Below, piece after piece: positions 39,622 through 48,718 of a stretch of DNA of 64,000 nucleotides. The translations under genes were made by a program, and so were the position numbers. The notes beneath the pieces are model-generated. The model did not search any database. It saw only the letters and a list, made by a program, of their open reading frames with translations, and was not told the origin of the DNA. Position 1 is the first letter of the stretch; every line of letters begins with the position of its first letter. This DNA comes from CAYRFQ01 sp964423615 (GTDB taxonomy: Bacteria > Planctomycetota > Planctomycetia > Gemmatales > Gemmataceae), in NCBI GenBank assembly GCA_964423615.1, contig CAYRFQ010000034.1, positions 1-64,000 on the forward strand, in the 5' to 3' direction.

Positions 39622-41223
39622 TTAACCGACCAACAAAGCTACCCTTGCGTAATGGGGCAACTGTTGGTCCAACACTTCACCAAGTATCGCTTTGCCTTGA
39701 TCCACGTTGTTGATCGGCTTTTCGTCTTCACTGATTGACAGAATGCCGTCTTGGAATTTGTTAACCAGGGCTTCCAGCACGGTTTCTCGATCTCGACTGC
39801 CGTCGAGCAGCGGCAACATATGACAGTCGAACGGACTCAAAGGCACTTTCTCGTGTCGCAAACTGGTCACCCAGTTATCGCGTGTGGCTTGGAGACGTAC
39901 TAACGGGCTGGCCACAGGTCGGTCTGTGACTTCCGTGGAAAAAGTGGGAGGATGGAGTGACAACTCTACCAAAGAACCATCACCACTACAGTACGCGGTG
40001 AGCAGAGCCCGACTGAGAATCAAGGCTAGCCGGTGGATCGAAGTCGGGTCTTCCGTGGCCGAAGGAGCAAGGTGTAAGCGAGCCTGGTGTAAGAGTGTTT
40101 GGAATGGGATCGCTTTGGGCCAGACCTTGCCCAGATGGAGCAGCGCTGCTTTGACGATTGGAGTCGTTGTCGTCAGCGTCACGCTTCCTGCGGTGAACTC
40201 TGTGGATGTCGCTGAGTGTATGTCGAAGCCTTCGGATGTTGGGCGGGCAGGCGAGGCGATGGAAAAATGGGCAATCGACTCGGCCCGGACGTTGTAATCG
40301 GGCTGCTGATCAACGTGACAGACCAAAGACTGCCGGAAGCTGCGGTTCCGCAAGAAGTCCATGTACTGTTCTTTTTCCAACAGATTCGGAGCCAATTCTT
40401 CGAGCCGACGTTGGGCTTCCGCAGAAAACCCCGTGCTCGAAACCATGATCCGAAACTCCGCTTCCCCAAGGTAACGAAGTTGGTGTTGGGCGAGTCGTTC
40501 GCAGAACTGAAGGAAGTAGACTGGCTCGTTCGTTTCTTCCAGGTGCTCGTGGAAAAGGTACGCGTCAGAGTGTTGCCTGAGGAGTTCGACATTCTCCTTT
40601 AACAAGAGCGTGTATGGGCTGGTCCCGCTCGGGTTGGCAGTCACCAGGAAATCCAGAAGTGAACGTGCACGATAGATTTTTTGTTCGGGTGATTCGCCAG
40701 GGAATCGGTTGACGTGGTAACGAGCCATGTCGCGGATCATTCCGCGAAGGTACCAGCCAGGATGGGTGTTGTAACTGATGTAGGCGATGCCGTTGGGTTC
40801 CAAGTTTTTCGAACAAACATCGAGTATTTTCTGTTGAACTTCGCGAGGCACCCACGAATAGACACCGTGGCAGAGGATGTAGTCGAAGGTGCCGAACGAC
40901 TCATCGATGTCTGTGATGCTCAGATGACGCAGTTCGATGTTTTGTAAACCCAGGGCGTCGATATCCTGCTGGCCCTCGGCAATTTGCTTCGAGGAAAGAT
41001 CGATGCCAAGGAACTGACCCTTTGGCAGCGTGAGGGCCAAAGGTATGAGATTGCCACCACTGGCACAGCCGATCTCCAGGGCACGACATTTCTCGACGGG
41101 CGGCGGAGTCAGCCCAAGTAATGTGGCAATCGTGGCGAGGTGGTCGGGGTGTGTCTGGACGTACGGGTGGCTGGGGTAGGGGACATCGTCATAAGTAGTT
41201 TGCGGTCCGACTTCTTTGCCCAT
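39622..41223 (-). CDS. SAM-dependent methyltransferase with regulatory domain
   Basis: A 533-residue protein. The N-terminal half is a class I methyltransferase: HPDHLATIATLLGLTPPPVE, SAM motif ALEIGCASGGNLIPLALTLP (about residue 50), GIDLSSKQIAEGQQDIDALG, FDYILCHGVYSWVP. The second half carries the methyltransferase regulatory domain (MethyTransf_Reg type; YLGEAEFRIMVSSTGFSAEA, NRSFRQSLVCH) and a winged-helix-like end. Proteins of this layout are common in planctomycetes, but the substrate is unknown. The ATG at 41223 (MGKEVGPQTTYDDVPYPSHP) matches the family start; the frame runs 25 codons further but without homology or ribosome site. Confidence 0.88.
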   Translation of the reverse strand: MGKEVGPQTTYDDVPYPSHPYVQTHPDHLATIATLLGLTPPPVEKCRALEIGCASGGNLIPLALTLPKGQFLGIDLSSKQIAEGQQDIDALGLQNIELRHLSITDIDESFGTFDYILCHGVYSWVPREVQQKILDVCSKNLEPNGIAYISYNTHPGWYLRGMIRDMARYHVNRFPGESPEQKIYRARSLLDFLVTANPSGTSPYTLLLKENVELLRQHSDAYLFHEHLEETNEPVYFLQFCERLAQHQLRYLGEAEFRIMVSSTGFSAEAQRRLEELAPNLLEKEQYMDFLRNRSFRQSLVCHVDQQPDYNVRAESIAHFSIASPARPTSEGFDIHSATSTEFTAGSVTLTTTTPIVKAALLHLGKVWPKAIPFQTLLHQARLHLAPSATEDPTSIHRLALILSRALLTAYCSGDGSLVELSLHPPTFSTEVTDRPVASPLVRLQATRDNWVTSLRHEKVPLSPFDCHMLPLLDGSRDRETVLEALVNKFQDGILSISEDEKPINNVDQGKAILGEVLDQQLPHYARVALLVG

Positions 41224-41355
41224 GATGGTGGTGGAACTCTGAATGCCATATTCGAAGGAAACAGTAACTGAATTTTGTTTGGAACAACTGGAAACCACTC
41301 AGCCCGAGATTGTCTCGCATAACTCAATAGCAGACAATCTTGGGTTGGCCCACTC

Positions 41356-41894
41356 TCATATCCATTCTTCAAGCGACTCTGGTGTTTCGGCAGTTCGTTC
41401 CCTGAACAGGTCGCGAGTGATTAGTTTCTCTCCCTGCTGTTCGACGAATTCTAAGACCTGGATTTGCCATTCGACCTCCTCTTTACCAACCTCTCCATTG
41501 TATTCAGCGAAGCCGTCAACAGCTTCGTAGGCGTAGTAGTTGGCCTGCATGAGATTCTTCAGCACGTCTTTCTATGGTTCGGGCTTGATCGCATCGAGGA
41601 GATGTAAGGTCGCGTAGCCCACAGTTGCCGCGGGAGTAAACTCAGAGCCCTCGTCGTCAAGATCGGAAACGGCACTGTTCCCTCGGTCCGTCTCATACTC
41701 GTGAGTTGGTCGGGAGTGGCCTGTTGTCCGAGAGCGACAGTCCAAGCCAGTTCCACCGCGTCTTCGAGTGTGCTGTCTTCATCATAGTTATGTTCGAAGA
41801 CAGGGAGAGCGTGCTCCACGCAAACTGATGCAAAGGCGAGACGCACCTGAGGCTCAAGTTTCCTCATTCGGGACTTCAATCCGTCAATATGCAT
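41356..41894 (-). pseudogene. Broken immunity-like gene beside the RHS island
   Basis: A strong ribosome site (GGAGGGAGGAG) precedes ATG 41894. The frame reads RKLEPQVRLAFASVCVEHAL, PVFEHNYDEDSTLEDAVELA, WTVALGQQATPDQLTS and then needs a frame change near 41700 to continue EYETDRGNSAVSDLDDEGSE, FTPAATVGYATLHLLDAIKP. It meets an in-frame TAG (41572-41574) and goes on KDVLKNLMQANYYAYEAVDG, VEWQIQVLEFVEQQGEKLIT. Joined, this is an acidic all-helical protein of about 178 residues, the type often encoded as an immunity protein behind RHS toxins. Family membership is not certain. Two lesions mark it as dead unless they are sequence errors. Confidence 0.7.
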
Positions 41895-42166
41895 TTGCTA
41901 CTCCTCCCTCCTGTTATGGAGACTGAACACGGTAAATCGTCTTTGGCAATGGTCATCCAACTCGGCATCGGAAAACCACCGATCTGGACATTCGGGGATG
42001 TATTCAACATGATGGCTTCCGGCTTCCCAGGAGGAACACACGGGTCTTTGCCCATCAAGGCACCCATCGCGAGAGCGACGAGATCGTTGGCCAACTGAGT
42101 CGCGGCCACAGCGGCGTTCATGTCTATAGTTTGGGTTGGTGGAAAATTGACTCTTGGGTTAATCAT
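41876..42166 (-). pseudogene. Internally deleted duplicate of the RHS N-terminus
   Basis: A 96-codon frame starts MINPRVNFPPTQTID, like the RHS protein's MSNPRVNFPTSRPTQ, then jumps to VAATQLANDLVALAMGALMG and KDPCVPPGKPEAIMLNTSPN, VQIGGFPMPSWM, present in the RHS protein about 270 residues further on. The PAAR-like domain between is lost, and after SWMTIAKDD the match ends. DNA similarity to 46140-46320 is very high (roughly nine bases in ten by eye), so the duplication is fairly recent. It overlaps the start of the broken immunity-like gene by 19 bp. Confidence 0.8.
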
Positions 42167-42475
42167 GAAGAGGTTCCCCTTTTCACAAAGACTTCAGTAG
42201 GGAGTCGACGGCATGGAGTTTGGTCTGGGCATTGTTCTGTTTGGAAAAACGGACGAGATGGCCGAGCTCCCAGTTCGGACAGCAATCCCACTCTCTTAAC
42301 ACAAATCGGCCGCGATAATCCAACTTTCCTCGGCCCGATCATTAGCTTGTTACTGTTCCTGACTGAGCCCACGCCATTCCAACACACGGACCTTGCGTTT
42401 CATCTCGAGACTTGCTTGGGGTAACTTGTCAGGCTCCATGTTATCTTGTTCCACGATCCCAACAACATCGCATAT
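42167..42475 (-). pseudogene. Decayed duplicate of the TPR-protein C-terminus
   Basis: In the minus-strand frame the stretch LPQASLEMKRKVRVLEWRGLSQEQ-stop-QANDRAEESWII matches the end of the TPR protein (LTQASLDAERKARALEWRGLSQEQQQAYDRAEESWII, 47100-47260) with stops and frame changes. It stands in the same position before the RHS-fragment start as the intact gene does before the intact RHS gene, so one event copied the junction. The gap 42476-42647 to the RHS stop holds further blurred similarity but no gene. Confidence 0.7.
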
Positions 42476-42647
42476 CGCGAGATGATCAGGGTAGGTTGTC
42501 GTAAAGGATGGGCTCTGATGACCCATCCGAGGGGCTTGTGACGGTCCCATAGAACCTATCAACACATGACATTGCTCACACCGATCTGCACATACATGTC
42601 TCGCAATAACGGTCTGGTGACACGCCCGAAGATCGAAACACTGAACG

Positions 42648-45600
42648 TCAGAAGTTGTCATCGCCCTGATGAACCATCCCATCTGGATACACGTTGGTGT
42701 GAGTCCCGTCGCGGTGTTGAACGTCCCAGTGTGGTCCTGCGTGTTGGTCTCTTGCCCACTCCCATCGGTTGCCTCGATTGTCGATGGGTTGTCCTGTTTC
42801 CCCGTCAAATGTTATCTCTGGGTTCCCGGCCTGTCTTCGCGGGACGTAAGGATGGTCACCGCCTGTCGGAAGATGATCTAACGGATACCTTTGGTTGGGT
42901 CTTGGGACGTCCGGCGGTTCCGCGCCGGGAGGTGGTGAATCCACGACGTCTCGTTGAGGAACTCGCTCGGCGTCGTTGGGGTGGCGAAGTGGCGGCGGTT
43001 GGTCTCTTCTTGCCCTGACGTCACGAATTTGATCCTCAACCGTACGTCGGGCGGCTGCGGCTTCCTCCCGGCTTCGCGGCGGCTTTTCCGCATCAGGCCC
43101 TTCAGCGCTGGCACCCTTCCTCCTGGACCTACGTGGGTTATGTCTTGCGAGCCCGCTTAGGTCGACTTCGACCAGCGGATTCGTCGAATAACTGTATAAG
43201 TTAACTCCACCCTCCAATCCCAAGGGATCGGACTGTATATATCTTCCCAGCACAGGATCGTAATATCGAAAACGGTTATAGTGGAGCCCAGTCTCGACGT
43301 CGTGGTAGTGACCCGGAAACCGCAACGGCATCGTAATCTGGCTATGATCGAGAATGTTAACTTGCCCATATGGAGTGACACGAGCTTGCCATACGACCTT
43401 GGTTCGATCATCCTCGACACGAATCGGCACCCCAATGTGGTTCGTGAAGACGAAATAGCAAATTCCCGAGTTTGGGTCGGCTTCTCGGTTTGCATATTCG
43501 ACGAACAGAAACGGAACGAGCGAGGATTCGTCTGCATACACATACAACCGGAGGACTCCGTCAGGACGCTCTTCGGCGGTGAGTCGCGAGTCATCCCAGT
43601 AATACGTCGTCGTTTGGCCCTTCCAAGTTTTCGTCACACGACGGCATAACGGATCATAGACCGCTGACCACGACTCTCCACTGATCGTACAACCGATGAG
43701 GCGATCGGCGTCGTCATAAACATACTGAACGTCTTGACCGCTCCGGTGGCGACGAGAGATGTGATTCCGATCGTTATAATCAAAGGCTTCACCATTGGCC
43801 GACCGTAAACGATTCCCTTCGAGTAACTCTACTTGATCGAGACCCGGTTGCTTGATGAGGTTGTTCCCGATGTTGTGTAGGAATTCACTCGCTTCGCCGT
43901 CGGGAAGGGTTTCGCTTCGCAACCGATGGGCCGCATCGTAGGAGTATTGAGTCTTGCCCTCGGAAGAATTTTCGACCTCAAGCAAATCACCCTCTCCGGA
44001 ATATCTAAAACTCATCCGCCAATCGACTTTTCGATCCCAGCGATTGATCCCCGCTTTGTGAAGGCACCGACCTTGTCGATCGTAGGCCGCCAGCTCCTTT
44101 CTACCACTGGACAGCTCCCGTTCGACTAGTCCCCCAGAACTGATACGCACACTGTGCACTTTTCCGGTGGGGTCAATAATCTTTAGTGTGCGGTTTTCAG
44201 AGCGTTCGTAGGAAACCTTGAAGTTTTGAAAATACAGCGTGGCCGTGAGTTGACTTGCGACGTAGACATGGTCAATTCCAAGACCATCCCTGTGGTCTTT
44301 CAGAAGGCGTCCTCGCGCATCGAAGGCTCGAGTTACCTCCATTGTGTCGGTTGCTGCAAGAGTAATCCGACCGGCCTCGTCGTATTCAAACTTTTGTTCT
44401 TCCTTGGGAGCTTCTCCACTCCCTGCAAGAACTCGATTTCCCTTCAGGTTACCGGGAAGAATGTCAAGATTGAGCAACGGACGAGCAGTACCGTTCGTCT
44501 TGGCAACCAAGTTATCCGCCAGGTCATACTTATATCGTTCTCGGACTTGACCATGTCGATTGACTTCAACGAGACGATCCCAATGATCATATACGAATTT
44601 GCTCACAGTCCCGTTCGGGTCGGTGACTTTCGTCACTTCCATTCGAAGGTTGTAGTCGTAGCTCGTGACACCACCGGTCGGATCGATTTCCTTTTCCAAT
44701 AGGTTCCAAGACTTATACTCCCAACGATAAATCGAGCCATCGCGATCATGGTATTCGATCACGTTCCCTTCCGGATCATACTTCCATCGTTGCGTCCGCC
44801 CATCCTCGTCGGCCTCTTCCAAAACGCGGCCCATACGATCGAAGATTTTGCTTGGTATTTTCTGACTTCCGTTGATGGCATCCGGTTCACCGCCTCCGGA
44901 CTCACTCCTCAACCCCCTCAGGACTACGTTATATACTGAGGCAGGCGAACGGAGTAACAACGGATCGCGGCCTGACAGTTTGGTGATGCGATTCCGGTTC
45001 AGGAGTGTTCCGTGCTCCCACTCCAAAGGAGTTTCCGGCCACAGATAAGTGAGTGGATCATGCGGATTGGGTTCAACGTCCATCGGAGGTTGGATGTACC
45101 CCAACGGATCGACTCGCGAGATGTGTCCGCCCCACTCGTTGTAAAGCCACTCAGTCGTATTTCCAAGAGGGTCCTTCTCCAGGACTATGTCCCCTTCATC
45201 GTTTAGTTCAAAGACGGTCTTTCCACCACTGGGCTCAATGGTCTCAATGGGAATTTGGTTTTCGTCATAAAAGACCGTTGAGGTGGCTCCGTCAGCATAG
45301 GTGCAAACAGCACAACGAGCCTCCGGGATATACTGCACGCTAGCATCCCACAACCCATCTTCCCCGTACTCACGCGTGCAGCGACCTTCTGAATCGTACT
45401 CATTGTGAAACGAGTAGCCGCGTCTGTTCGTACGTTTTATCATTCGCTGATTTTCATCGTAATAATAGGTGCTGAGATGCCCCATTGCATCTTTCCAGCC
45501 AATTAGGAGACCGGCACGATCGTAAACGTACGAAGCAAGAACAAGGTCTTTGGCATCGGGTTCGATTAGGAGAATCTGTACGACATGATTTCGTTCGTAA

Positions 45601-46988
45601 GTGAACCGAAGTTGCCTTCCGGTGGAATAGTGAATACTCGTCAGATTGCCTTCCCTGTCGTAGCGAAAGTTCATTGATGCCTTCTCAAGCTGCAAAGAAC
45701 GGAGGGGAGATGACTTCCTCTCATCCGCCAAGTCGAAGGTCATCGTGGGACGTCCGGCTTCCATGATGGCGAAAGTCCCCTTCCTTTCGAGACGACGCAA
45801 CAAGAACCCCTGGCACGCTGTAGCCTGGCCAGCCTTCTCCAACGGAGGAAAAGAGACTACCTCGTTGTCAGGCATGACCAAGTCGAATCCGTCCAACGTG
45901 GCCCGAAGGGTGTATTGATATTCATGACGAAAACCGCACCCGAAGGGTCCGTCGGTCCGATGCCACCGGCTGTCGTAGTAACGCCGCACAACAAATGGGA
46001 TCGGCCCATCCAACTCGTAGTCCACGAAGTAGTCGAAGTAGGCTCCTGTCACCAGGTTGATGGGTTGAGCCTCAGACGCGCACGCGTTCTCGTTGGCCTT
46101 CTTCCTTCCTCGATTGCGTCTTGCCCGCAGCCCCTTGACGAGCTTCAACAACCCTTTGGCAATGGCCATCCAACTCGGCATCGGAAAACCACCGATCTGG
46201 ACGTTGGGAGATGTATTCAACATGATGGCTCCCGGCGTCCCGGGAGGAACACACGGGTCCTTGCCCATCAACGCACCCATCGCGAGAGCGACGAGATCGT
46301 TGGCCAACTGAGCCGCGGCCACACTGGCGCTCATGCCCATGGCGGCCTGCATGGCGGGAGAATTCGCCGGATTGGACGCTTCGATGGCATCTCCGGCGGC
46401 CGAAGCGACCTGGGCCGCCATGCCCGCGATCATGGCGGCCTTCATGGCGGTTTGGAGGGCGGCCGCAGCACCTCGGGCCGCAGCACCGGCGGGAGGAACG
46501 GGCTTGCAGTGGTAGGTGATGTCGAGCTGACGCGCGGCGCGGGCGCCGCCGATGAACACTTTCGAAGAGCCCGTGAATATCTCGTAGATGGGTGGCAGAC
46601 CACAGCACGTCGGTCCCAATCCCAGGTCGCCGCACCGGGCGGCGGGCTTGCCGTTGATCAAAACCGACACACACGTGCCGAACATCACGGGACCGATGGG
46701 TGGCAATGGCGTCGGCGGAACAGGCGGTGGTCCACTCGGCGGATGGGCTACGTGGGCGTGAGGGGCTCCCATGGCAACCGAAAGGAGTGTCGCTGCCGGG
46801 AACGTGGGTAACATGTTTGAGATGAAGTTGGTGGCCTTGGCGAACCCTTCGTTGAGCATCTCGACGGGCTTCATGGGGGCCGCGACGACGGTCGCGACGG
46901 CGTTCGAGGCGTCGTGCAGAGCGTTCGTGGGCCGACTTGGGGATTGTGTCGGTCGGGACGTCGGAAAATTGACTCGCGGGTTACTCAT
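42648..46988 (-). CDS. PAAR-RHS polymorphic toxin
   Basis: A 1446-residue RHS-family toxin, likely loaded on a VgrG spike. Order: an N-terminal hydrophobic, Ala-rich region; a PAAR-like (DUF4150) domain at about 85-165 (PPIGPVMFGTCVSVLINGKP; TCCGLPPIYEIFTGSSKVFI); an Ala/Met-rich segment with possible membrane helices (about 170-300); the RHS entry PINLVTGAYFDYFVDYELDG; many YD-type repeats (YNEWGGHISRVDPLG; YKYDLADNLVAKTNG); the RHS core end RYYDPVLGRYIQSDPLGLEG at about 1250. A variable 170-residue tip follows, ending FDGETGQPIDNRGNRWEW and GPHWDVQHRDGTHTNVYPDG. This His-rich tip resembles predicted nuclease-type polymorphic toxin domains, but its class is unproven. It overlaps the TPR gene by 4 bp. 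No intact immunity gene follows. Confidence 0.9.
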   Translation of the reverse strand: MSNPRVNFPTSRPTQSPSRPTNALHDASNAVATVVAAPMKPVEMLNEGFAKATNFISNMLPTFPAATLLSVAMGAPHAHVAHPPSGPPPVPPTPLPPIGPVMFGTCVSVLINGKPAARCGDLGLGPTCCGLPPIYEIFTGSSKVFIGGARAARQLDITYHCKPVPPAGAAARGAAAALQTAMKAAMIAGMAAQVASAAGDAIEASNPANSPAMQAAMGMSASVAAAQLANDLVALAMGALMGKDPCVPPGTPGAIMLNTSPNVQIGGFPMPSWMAIAKGLLKLVKGLRARRNRGRKKANENACASEAQPINLVTGAYFDYFVDYELDGPIPFVVRRYYDSRWHRTDGPFGCGFRHEYQYTLRATLDGFDLVMPDNEVVSFPPLEKAGQATACQGFLLRRLERKGTFAIMEAGRPTMTFDLADERKSSPLRSLQLEKASMNFRYDREGNLTSIHYSTGRQLRFTYERNHVVQILLIEPDAKDLVLASYVYDRAGLLIGWKDAMGHLSTYYYDENQRMIKRTNRRGYSFHNEYDSEGRCTREYGEDGLWDASVQYIPEARCAVCTYADGATSTVFYDENQIPIETIEPSGGKTVFELNDEGDIVLEKDPLGNTTEWLYNEWGGHISRVDPLGYIQPPMDVEPNPHDPLTYLWPETPLEWEHGTLLNRNRITKLSGRDPLLLRSPASVYNVVLRGLRSESGGGEPDAINGSQKIPSKIFDRMGRVLEEADEDGRTQRWKYDPEGNVIEYHDRDGSIYRWEYKSWNLLEKEIDPTGGVTSYDYNLRMEVTKVTDPNGTVSKFVYDHWDRLVEVNRHGQVRERYKYDLADNLVAKTNGTARPLLNLDILPGNLKGNRVLAGSGEAPKEEQKFEYDEAGRITLAATDTMEVTRAFDARGRLLKDHRDGLGIDHVYVASQLTATLYFQNFKVSYERSENRTLKIIDPTGKVHSVRISSGGLVERELSSGRKELAAYDRQGRCLHKAGINRWDRKVDWRMSFRYSGEGDLLEVENSSEGKTQYSYDAAHRLRSETLPDGEASEFLHNIGNNLIKQPGLDQVELLEGNRLRSANGEAFDYNDRNHISRRHRSGQDVQYVYDDADRLIGCTISGESWSAVYDPLCRRVTKTWKGQTTTYYWDDSRLTAEERPDGVLRLYVYADESSLVPFLFVEYANREADPNSGICYFVFTNHIGVPIRVEDDRTKVVWQARVTPYGQVNILDHSQITMPLRFPGHYHDVETGLHYNRFRYYDPVLGRYIQSDPLGLEGGVNLYSYSTNPLVEVDLSGLARHNPRRSRRKGASAEGPDAEKPPRSREEAAAARRTVEDQIRDVRARRDQPPPLRHPNDAERVPQRDVVDSPPPGAEPPDVPRPNQRYPLDHLPTGGDHPYVPRRQAGNPEITFDGETGQPIDNRGNRWEWARDQHAGPHWDVQHRDGTHTNVYPDGMVHQGDDNF

Positions 46989-48229
46989 GAGGTAGCTTCC
47001 CCGTTCCTCAAGGCCTCCAATTCCGCTTCCACGGCTTGGAGCTGAGTTGGAGCGTCTTGTTGTTTGTAGAGACGGGCGAGATGAGTGAGGTTGACTTCCA
47101 ACGCTGGCGACATTCCAATCTTGCGACATAAATCACAAGCGATGATCCAACTTTCCTCAGCACGATCGTAGGCTTGTTGCTGTTCCTGGCTGAGTCCGCG
47201 CCATTCCAACGCACGGGCCTTGCGTTCGGCATCGAGACTTGCTTGGGTCAACTTGTCGAGTTCCGTGTAATATTGTTCTGCTTCGTCGTATTTTTTTTCT
47301 TTGTAAGAAACGTCTCCCAGTCCATGGATGGGCCCGGAAAGGATCATGGGGTCTTTGGCCTCGGCGGCCGGTGCGATGGCGCACTCGTACCAATACCTTG
47401 CCTTTTCCAGGTCCCCCTGCTTGTGGGCCACGTCGCCCAGGGCATTCATTACGAATCCTTCCATGGCCTTGTTGTCTGTGGATTGGTAGTGGCCCAACAA
47501 GTGATCGTATTTCTCGTTGGCGTCATCCAATCGGTCGTAGGCGTAGTCCAGGACGGCGAGGGATAAAATCGCTTGCATCCGTTGTTCAACGTGTAGACTC
47601 TCGTCGTTGGCCTGGTTGGTCAGGTCGGCCTGGATTTGCTCTTGCTTGAGTTGAAATTCAGTCTGCCGCGTGCGTGGTGCTTGTGCCATTCGCGGGACTG
47701 ATTGTTGCAGCTCGGGGCCGCTCCGTAAAACGACTCGGACCCCACACATCCAAGGCTCAACGCCATCCCAAGGAAACAGCGTTGAAATCAACAATGAGTA
47801 ATCTTCCCAGTCCTGTACTTGCATGGGTAGCAGTCCCCAGATCAGGCGATTGCCCTTACCTTGAGGCAACAGGGATCTGGCCCAACGAATCCCTTCTCGC
47901 AAACGTTTACGTGGTGGTTGTTGTGTATCGTCGAGTGAATTCGGAAAGGCCGGTAGCGGTGGAAGTTCTTGTTCGATGGCCCAATCACAGGCATTTTTGT
48001 GCTCGGCACGCAACCGATCAACGAGGACATCGACAAACGAGTTGGCATCCACGAAGGGATCCGAAAAGAGCAGAAACACGTCCGACCCGTTCGCTCCATC
48101 GATCTCACGAAGTGTCTGCAGGACGAAGCCAACATCGTCATCCGAACAGTCCACCAACTGGACGAAGTCATCCCTTTGCTCGGTGAAGGCTTCGAGTTCG
48201 TCGCGGAGTTTTTCAAAGAGTTTGCGCAT
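46985..48229 (-). CDS. TPR protein between vgrG and rhs, candidate effector adaptor
   Basis: A 414-residue soluble protein. The N-terminal half (MRKLFEKLRDELEAFTEQRD; FVQLVDCSDDDVGFVLQTLR; GSDVFLLFSDPFVDANSFVD; NRLIWGLLPMQVQDWEDYSL) is a family I do not recognise. The C-terminal half has tetratricopeptide repeats (EGFVMNALGDVAHKQGDLEK; IHGLGDVSYKEKKYDEAEQY; LEVNLTHLARLYKQQDAPTQ). It ends in the ATGA overlap with rhs. Position between the VgrG spike and the RHS toxin suggests a loading chaperone, as DUF4123 or EagR proteins do in type VI clusters, but it is not one of those. ATG 48229 and ATG 48253 are both possible; neither has a good ribosome site. Confidence 0.78.
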   Translation of the reverse strand: MRKLFEKLRDELEAFTEQRDDFVQLVDCSDDDVGFVLQTLREIDGANGSDVFLLFSDPFVDANSFVDVLVDRLRAEHKNACDWAIEQELPPLPAFPNSLDDTQQPPRKRLREGIRWARSLLPQGKGNRLIWGLLPMQVQDWEDYSLLISTLFPWDGVEPWMCGVRVVLRSGPELQQSVPRMAQAPRTRQTEFQLKQEQIQADLTNQANDESLHVEQRMQAILSLAVLDYAYDRLDDANEKYDHLLGHYQSTDNKAMEGFVMNALGDVAHKQGDLEKARYWYECAIAPAAEAKDPMILSGPIHGLGDVSYKEKKYDEAEQYYTELDKLTQASLDAERKARALEWRGLSQEQQQAYDRAEESWIIACDLCRKIGMSPALEVNLTHLARLYKQQDAPTQLQAVEAELEALRNGEATS

Positions 48230-48354
48230 TGTATCGAGCGAGTGGAGAACCAATGGTTTTCTGAAAGACAGGTTTGTCTTTCGGGTTAGCGGAAGACCGC
48301 CGGTTGCGTTTTGCGTAAGTCTGACTGGCTCACAGTTCGAACGCGATTGAATTC

Positions 48355-48718
48355 TAGAGCGGTTTACGGTTGTGTTGGGTACAGTTCGAAGTTCCGCGAG
48401 GTCGTCAACCCAAGTTCGCCCTTCTCGAGATAGGATTCCGGAGGAATCCTTCCGATTCCGCTGCGTTTTCCGCTTCGCTCGCTATGCTTCCCGCTTCGCT
48501 CGGGTTTTGGGGCCTTCTCCCCTCGGACAGTCGGATCTATAAGAGTCGTGTTTTATGTTGGTTCTTTGAGTTCCGTGGGTTCACACCCACGGCTAGGATC
48601 TCTCGCCCCTGCGGGGCTGAAAATCCAAAACACGACACTTGTTTAGCCGACTACCCTTGCGGGGAGAAGGACTTTGAAAACGAAAAACCTGTACCCAATA
48701 CAAGCGTAAACCGCTTTA
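48355..48718 (+). mobile_element. MITE-like palindromic element, copy 3 (best preserved)
   Basis: A 364-bp element with 25-bp-class terminal inverted repeats: TAGAGCGGTTTACGGTTGTG then TTGGGTACAG on the left, and on the other strand from the right TAAAGCGGTTTACGCTTGTA then TTGGGTACAG. Inner inverted blocks and the hairpins CCGTGGGT/ACCCACGG (48573-48592) and CGCCCCTGCGGGGC match copy 2. Both ends begin TA, as in elements that insert at TA. There is no transposase frame. The last three bases (read on the minus strand) are the vgrG stop TAA. It parts vgrG from the TPR gene. Confidence 0.88.

Noticed and set aside
45915..46811. Long plus-strand frame antisense to the RHS N-terminus
   Set aside because: His/Arg/Gly-rich translation is typical of the shadow of an Ala/Pro-rich gene; the minus strand encodes the PAAR-RHS domains.
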